Shown here: positions 7,273 to 9,529 of the stretch, in pieces
Layout: the number at the start of each line of letters is the position of its first letter
How positions within the stretch are numbered: the first letter of the stretch is position 1
Origin: an uncultured Bacilli bacterium
Lineage (GTDB): Bacteria; Bacillota_I; Bacilli_A; RFN20; DUOF01
Assembly (NCBI GenBank): GCA_934101685.1
Contig: CAKORZ010000053.1
Span: forward strand, 1-9,529
Length of the DNA stretch: 9,529 bases
Direction: 5' to 3'
Position numbers and translations under genes: made by a program
Notes under the pieces: model-generated
Databases searched by the model: none
Seen by the model: the letters and a program-made list of their open reading frames with translations, nothing else
Told to the model about the DNA's origin: nothing

Positions 7273-7337
7273 ATATAAAAAAGCAAAAAATAACGCTATG
7301 CGCACTTTTAATTGGCGTAAATATAACATTATGCGCA
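7257..7337. repeat. Three 15-bp direct repeats at exact 33-bp spacing (putative operator array)
   Basis: On the plus strand the consensus ATAMCRYTATGCGCA occurs at 7257-7271, 7290-7304 and 7323-7337; each contains a perfect TATGCGCA (7264, 7297, 7330) and start-to-start spacing is exactly 33 bp both times. The two distal copies also share the following CTTTTA. A degenerate fourth copy (TGC..AAATATA) is in register at 7233, over the -10 and start region. The TGCGCA core is self-complementary, which fits dimeric protein binding. The spacing of about three helical turns puts the sites on nearly the same DNA face. The proximal copy overlaps the ATPase -35 box. GC-containing cores stand out in an otherwise AT-only spacer. 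Confidence 0.8.
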
Positions 7338-7399
7338 CTTTTATAATCAAATTTATCTGTTTTTCATCCCTTTCTATATAATTATGGACACTATTTATA

Positions 7400-7422
7400 A
7401 ATTTATTATATAAAAATAAATT
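7400..7422 (-). terminator. AT-only inverted repeat at the topB stop, weak terminator at best
   Basis: AATTTATT (7400-7407) and AATAAATT (7415-7422) form a perfect 8-bp inverted repeat that overlaps the topB stop codon. It contains no G or C, and the U-tract is poor, so a functional terminator is doubtful. It is nonetheless the only hairpin candidate between topB and the ATPase gene. Confidence 0.2.
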
Positions 7423-9493
7423 AAAATTTAAAAATAACCTTACCATTTTCTATAACTAAATATGCATCAAACTTTTTACCATTTTTAGAAGTAAACCCTT
7501 CAATTTTAGCGCTACTGCCATCTCTTAACATTTTTATAACATTATTTTTAGAAATAACTCTCTCACAAATATAATCACTAACTCTAAACTTACATCCTTC
7601 TTTGTAGCCACTACATCCATACCCATATTTATCTCTAATTACTTTATTGCCACACAGAGGACATACTCCTACAACTTCTCCATAAAACCCTGTATCAGTA
7701 TCCTTCTCTAAACATTCTCTTTTAACATCAAATATTTCTTTTATCTCATTTTTAGCCATACTAACAGCCTCATCAATACTAGATGTTCCTTTAAAAACTT
7801 TCTTTAATTCTTTACCCATTTCACTAGTTTTATATTTATTCATATTAATATTCATTTTATTTAAAGAATTAATTAAATACTCTCCCCCTGGAAGAATATA
7901 ATAAACGTCTTTCTTTAAACTAATATATTCACTCTTAATAGCATTATCAATAATACCAGTTCTAGTAGCTTCAGTACCTAACTCTAATCCATCTAACATA
8001 GCTCTATAATCTTCACTATCATCCTCTTCATTAATATTATTTTTATCTTCTTTAAAAGGATTCTTCAAATAGTTATTTAAAGTTTCAATTGTATAATGCT
8101 TAGGTGGACTTGTTTTCTTTTCTTTAACTTCAAAGTTAACACTAAACTCATCACCTTTATTTAAATTAGGTAATAATTTATCATTTTTATTATAATCATC
8201 ATATTTAGTCCAACCTTTTTGCACTATTACATTACCCTTTAAAGCAAAGTCTTCTAAATCACCTAAATTAACTTTAATTTCACTCTTTTCAATTTTACAA
8301 TCTTCCTCACAGAATACCGCTACAAACCTTTTCAAAATAGTAGAATACACAATTAATTCATCACTACTAAGATTACTTTTATTAGGTATCTTATAAGTAG
8401 GAGTTAAAGCACTATGTGATTCAATCTTACTATCATCAAATATTGTTTTTTTATCTTTAAACTTTACTTCATAACCTATTTTTTTAACTACATTTAAAAT
8501 GTTTTTAACTTTATCCTTTTCATTACTAGCCATATATTCTGAGTTAGTTCTTGGATAAGTAACATAGCCCTCTTCATATAACTTTTGCACAATTGATAAA
8601 GACTTATCCATCGGCATCTTATATTTCTTACCCAAAACATTTTGAAGTGTAGATAAAGAATATAATTTACCAGCATCTAGCGTATCCTTCTTCACACTCT
8701 TACTAACCACTTTAGCCTTATATTCATTATATTTATCACACATTTCTTTAGCCTTATCAAAACTATCTTTATCAAATTTAAGTTTAGAATTTAATTCAAT
8801 TCCATCATTATTAGACGTAATTCCATAATATATCTCACTAACAAAATTTCTAATACTAAGATCTCTATCATAAATAGCTTTAACTATAGGCACTATAACT
8901 CTACCTACCCTAAGTAGTACCCCACTTTTTAAAGTTGCATATCTAGTAAGATTAACTCCATACAACCAATCAATATATGTTCTAGCAAATCCCTCATTAG
9001 CTAAATTATCATACTCATATTCTTCCTTTAAATTCTCAAGTGCATTTCTAACAGTAACCTCCGTTTGATCAGGAAGCCATAATCTAGTAAACTTCTTTTT
9101 ATCGTTTAAAGCATTATTAACACATAGTCTAACAATAATTTCTCCCTCTCTATCAGCATCTCCTGCATTAATAATTTCATTAACATCACTTCTATTAACT
9201 AATTCTTTAATAATATTGAATTGTTTTAAAACCCCTTCATCTACTTTTTTATTCTTATCTTTCTTTAATCCAAATTTAAACTCACTAGGAAAACAAGGAA
9301 TATTATCTAATCTCCATTTAGTATTCAAGTCATTAGAATATTCCTCAATATCATACAAGGAAAAAAGGTGACCAAAAGCCCAAGTAACTAGATATTCTTT
9401 ATTCTCCAAATATCCATCTCTTCGCTTACAATCACCTATTGCATTTGCTATATTCCTAGCTAAACTAGGTTTTTCTGCTATAATAACCTTCAC
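7421..9493 (-). CDS. topB: DNA topoisomerase III (type IA), variant form
   Basis: This enzyme relaxes and decatenates DNA by passing one strand through a transient break in another, aiding replication and recombination. It has 690 residues from the GTG at 9493, close to Bacillus TopB in size. The Toprim domain has MKVIIAEKPSLA (1-12, Glu7) and GDADREGE (111-118; Asp112, Asp114, Glu116 for Mg2+). The cleavage domain has VTYPRTNSEY with catalytic Tyr313, followed by SHSALTPT (359-366), SPPKHYT and LGTEATR (505-511). A single C-terminal zinc ribbon uses Cys611, 614, 627 and 634, then a short tail ending in FKF. Two blocks differ from textbook TopB: VGRVIVP (196-202) where VGRVQTP is usual, and SHSALTPT where SHHAIIPT is usual. 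The core catalytic residues are intact, so it is probably active. The start is set by GGTGAT at 9498-9503; upstream GTG codons at 9508 and 9502 would add residues not seen in the family. Only 36 bases upstream are visible. Confidence 0.95.
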   Translation of the reverse strand: MKVIIAEKPSLARNIANAIGDCKRRDGYLENKEYLVTWAFGHLFSLYDIEEYSNDLNTKWRLDNIPCFPSEFKFGLKKDKNKKVDEGVLKQFNIIKELVNRSDVNEIINAGDADREGEIIVRLCVNNALNDKKKFTRLWLPDQTEVTVRNALENLKEEYEYDNLANEGFARTYIDWLYGVNLTRYATLKSGVLLRVGRVIVPIVKAIYDRDLSIRNFVSEIYYGITSNNDGIELNSKLKFDKDSFDKAKEMCDKYNEYKAKVVSKSVKKDTLDAGKLYSLSTLQNVLGKKYKMPMDKSLSIVQKLYEEGYVTYPRTNSEYMASNEKDKVKNILNVVKKIGYEVKFKDKKTIFDDSKIESHSALTPTYKIPNKSNLSSDELIVYSTILKRFVAVFCEEDCKIEKSEIKVNLGDLEDFALKGNVIVQKGWTKYDDYNKNDKLLPNLNKGDEFSVNFEVKEKKTSPPKHYTIETLNNYLKNPFKEDKNNINEEDDSEDYRAMLDGLELGTEATRTGIIDNAIKSEYISLKKDVYYILPGGEYLINSLNKMNINMNKYKTSEMGKELKKVFKGTSSIDEAVSMAKNEIKEIFDVKRECLEKDTDTGFYGEVVGVCPLCGNKVIRDKYGYGCSGYKEGCKFRVSDYICERVISKNNVIKMLRDGSSAKIEGFTSKNGKKFDAYLVIENGKVIFKF

Positions 9494-9497
9494 TAAA

Positions 9498-9503
9498 ATC
9501 ACC
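9498..9503 (-). promoter_or_regulatory. Ribosome binding site that sets the topB start
   Basis: The minus strand reads GGTGAT here, matching the 3' part of the AGGAGGTGAT Shine-Dalgarno, with its GG 8 bases before the GTG at 9491-9493. Starting there gives MKVIIAEKPSLA, the usual first residues of TopB. The upstream GTG at 9508 has no such site and adds five hydrophobic residues. Confidence 0.6.
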
Positions 9504-9507
9504 AACA

Positions 9508-9529
9508 CATAAATAATATCATATTTATG
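9508..9529. repeat. Perfect AT-rich inverted repeat upstream of topB
   Basis: CATAAATA (9508-9515) and TATTTATG (9522-9529) are perfect 8-bp arms around a 6-bp centre, ending 14 bases upstream of the topB start codon. On the minus strand it includes a TATGAT that could be a -10. It could be an operator over the topB promoter, or chance in AT-rich DNA. The window ends at the outer arm, so longer symmetry cannot be checked. Confidence 0.35.

Noticed and set aside
7257..7337. Mini CRISPR array
   Set aside because: The repeats are only 15-20 bp with 13-18-bp AT-rich gaps, too short for CRISPR repeat-spacer units, and there are no cas genes nearby. The overlap with a promoter favours an operator array.
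7257..7337. Plasmid-type iteron origin
   Set aside because: The repeats are iteron-like in size, but there is no replication initiator gene, and the neighbours are chromosomal-type genes.
7255..7446. 63-residue minus-strand open frame covering the topB-ATPase gap
   Set aside because: It begins inside topB, is very AT-driven and simply translates the 33-bp repeats (33 is a multiple of three, giving repeating KVRI and LYLR). It overlaps the ATPase promoter and has no convincing start signal.
8494..8676. 60-residue minus-strand open frame
   Set aside because: Out-of-frame shadow wholly inside topB, which is well supported in its own frame.
7421..9493. Conjugative element (ICE) because of topB
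   Set aside because: TopB is also a common chromosomal enzyme in Bacillota; no relaxase, coupling protein, conjugation or integrase gene is in the window.

Overview
The window is AT-rich (roughly 30% GC by eye), densely coding DNA with five genes, all on the minus strand. It looks like the chromosome of a low-GC Bacillota-type bacterium (clostridial, or a Mollicutes-/RF39-like Bacilli lineage). The reasons are the AT-biased codon use, purine-rich AGGAG-type ribosome binding sites, GTG starts, TGG for Trp with TAA/TAG stops (so no evidence of TGA=Trp), and a phosphotransacetylase typical of acetate-forming fermenters. The exact lineage cannot be fixed from the sequence.

In transcription order (right to left), the genes are: a type IA DNA topoisomerase III (topB, 7421-9493); an intergenic segment (7218-7420) with three near-identical short direct repeats exactly 33 bp apart, the last one overlapping the -35 box of a good sigma-A-type promoter; an AAA_14/DUF4143-type ATPase with a nuclease-like C-terminus (5856-7217); 27 bp downstream, an M29-family aminopeptidase with a perfect Shine-Dalgarno (4722-5828); a very large, unrecognised membrane-anchored protein (1172-4651) with a CvpA-like four-helix head and an approximately 87-residue repeat filling the rest; a Rho-independent terminator (1127-1152); phosphate acetyltransferase (pta, 115-1089); and at the left edge an inverted repeat that is probably the pta terminator.

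The genes do not form an obvious pathway. The likely transcription units are topB alone or reading on; ATPase plus aminopeptidase from the repeat-containing promoter; the repeat protein, possibly from its own weak promoter, ended by the hairpin; and pta as a separate unit. The two items most worth a second look are the 33-bp-phased repeat array at the ATPase promoter, which looks like an operator or protein-binding array, and the giant repeat protein with a CvpA-like head, whose Trp-led repeat I could trace through about eleven positions. No RNA genes, CRISPR array, insertion sequence or long non-coding stretch (over 300 bp) was seen.
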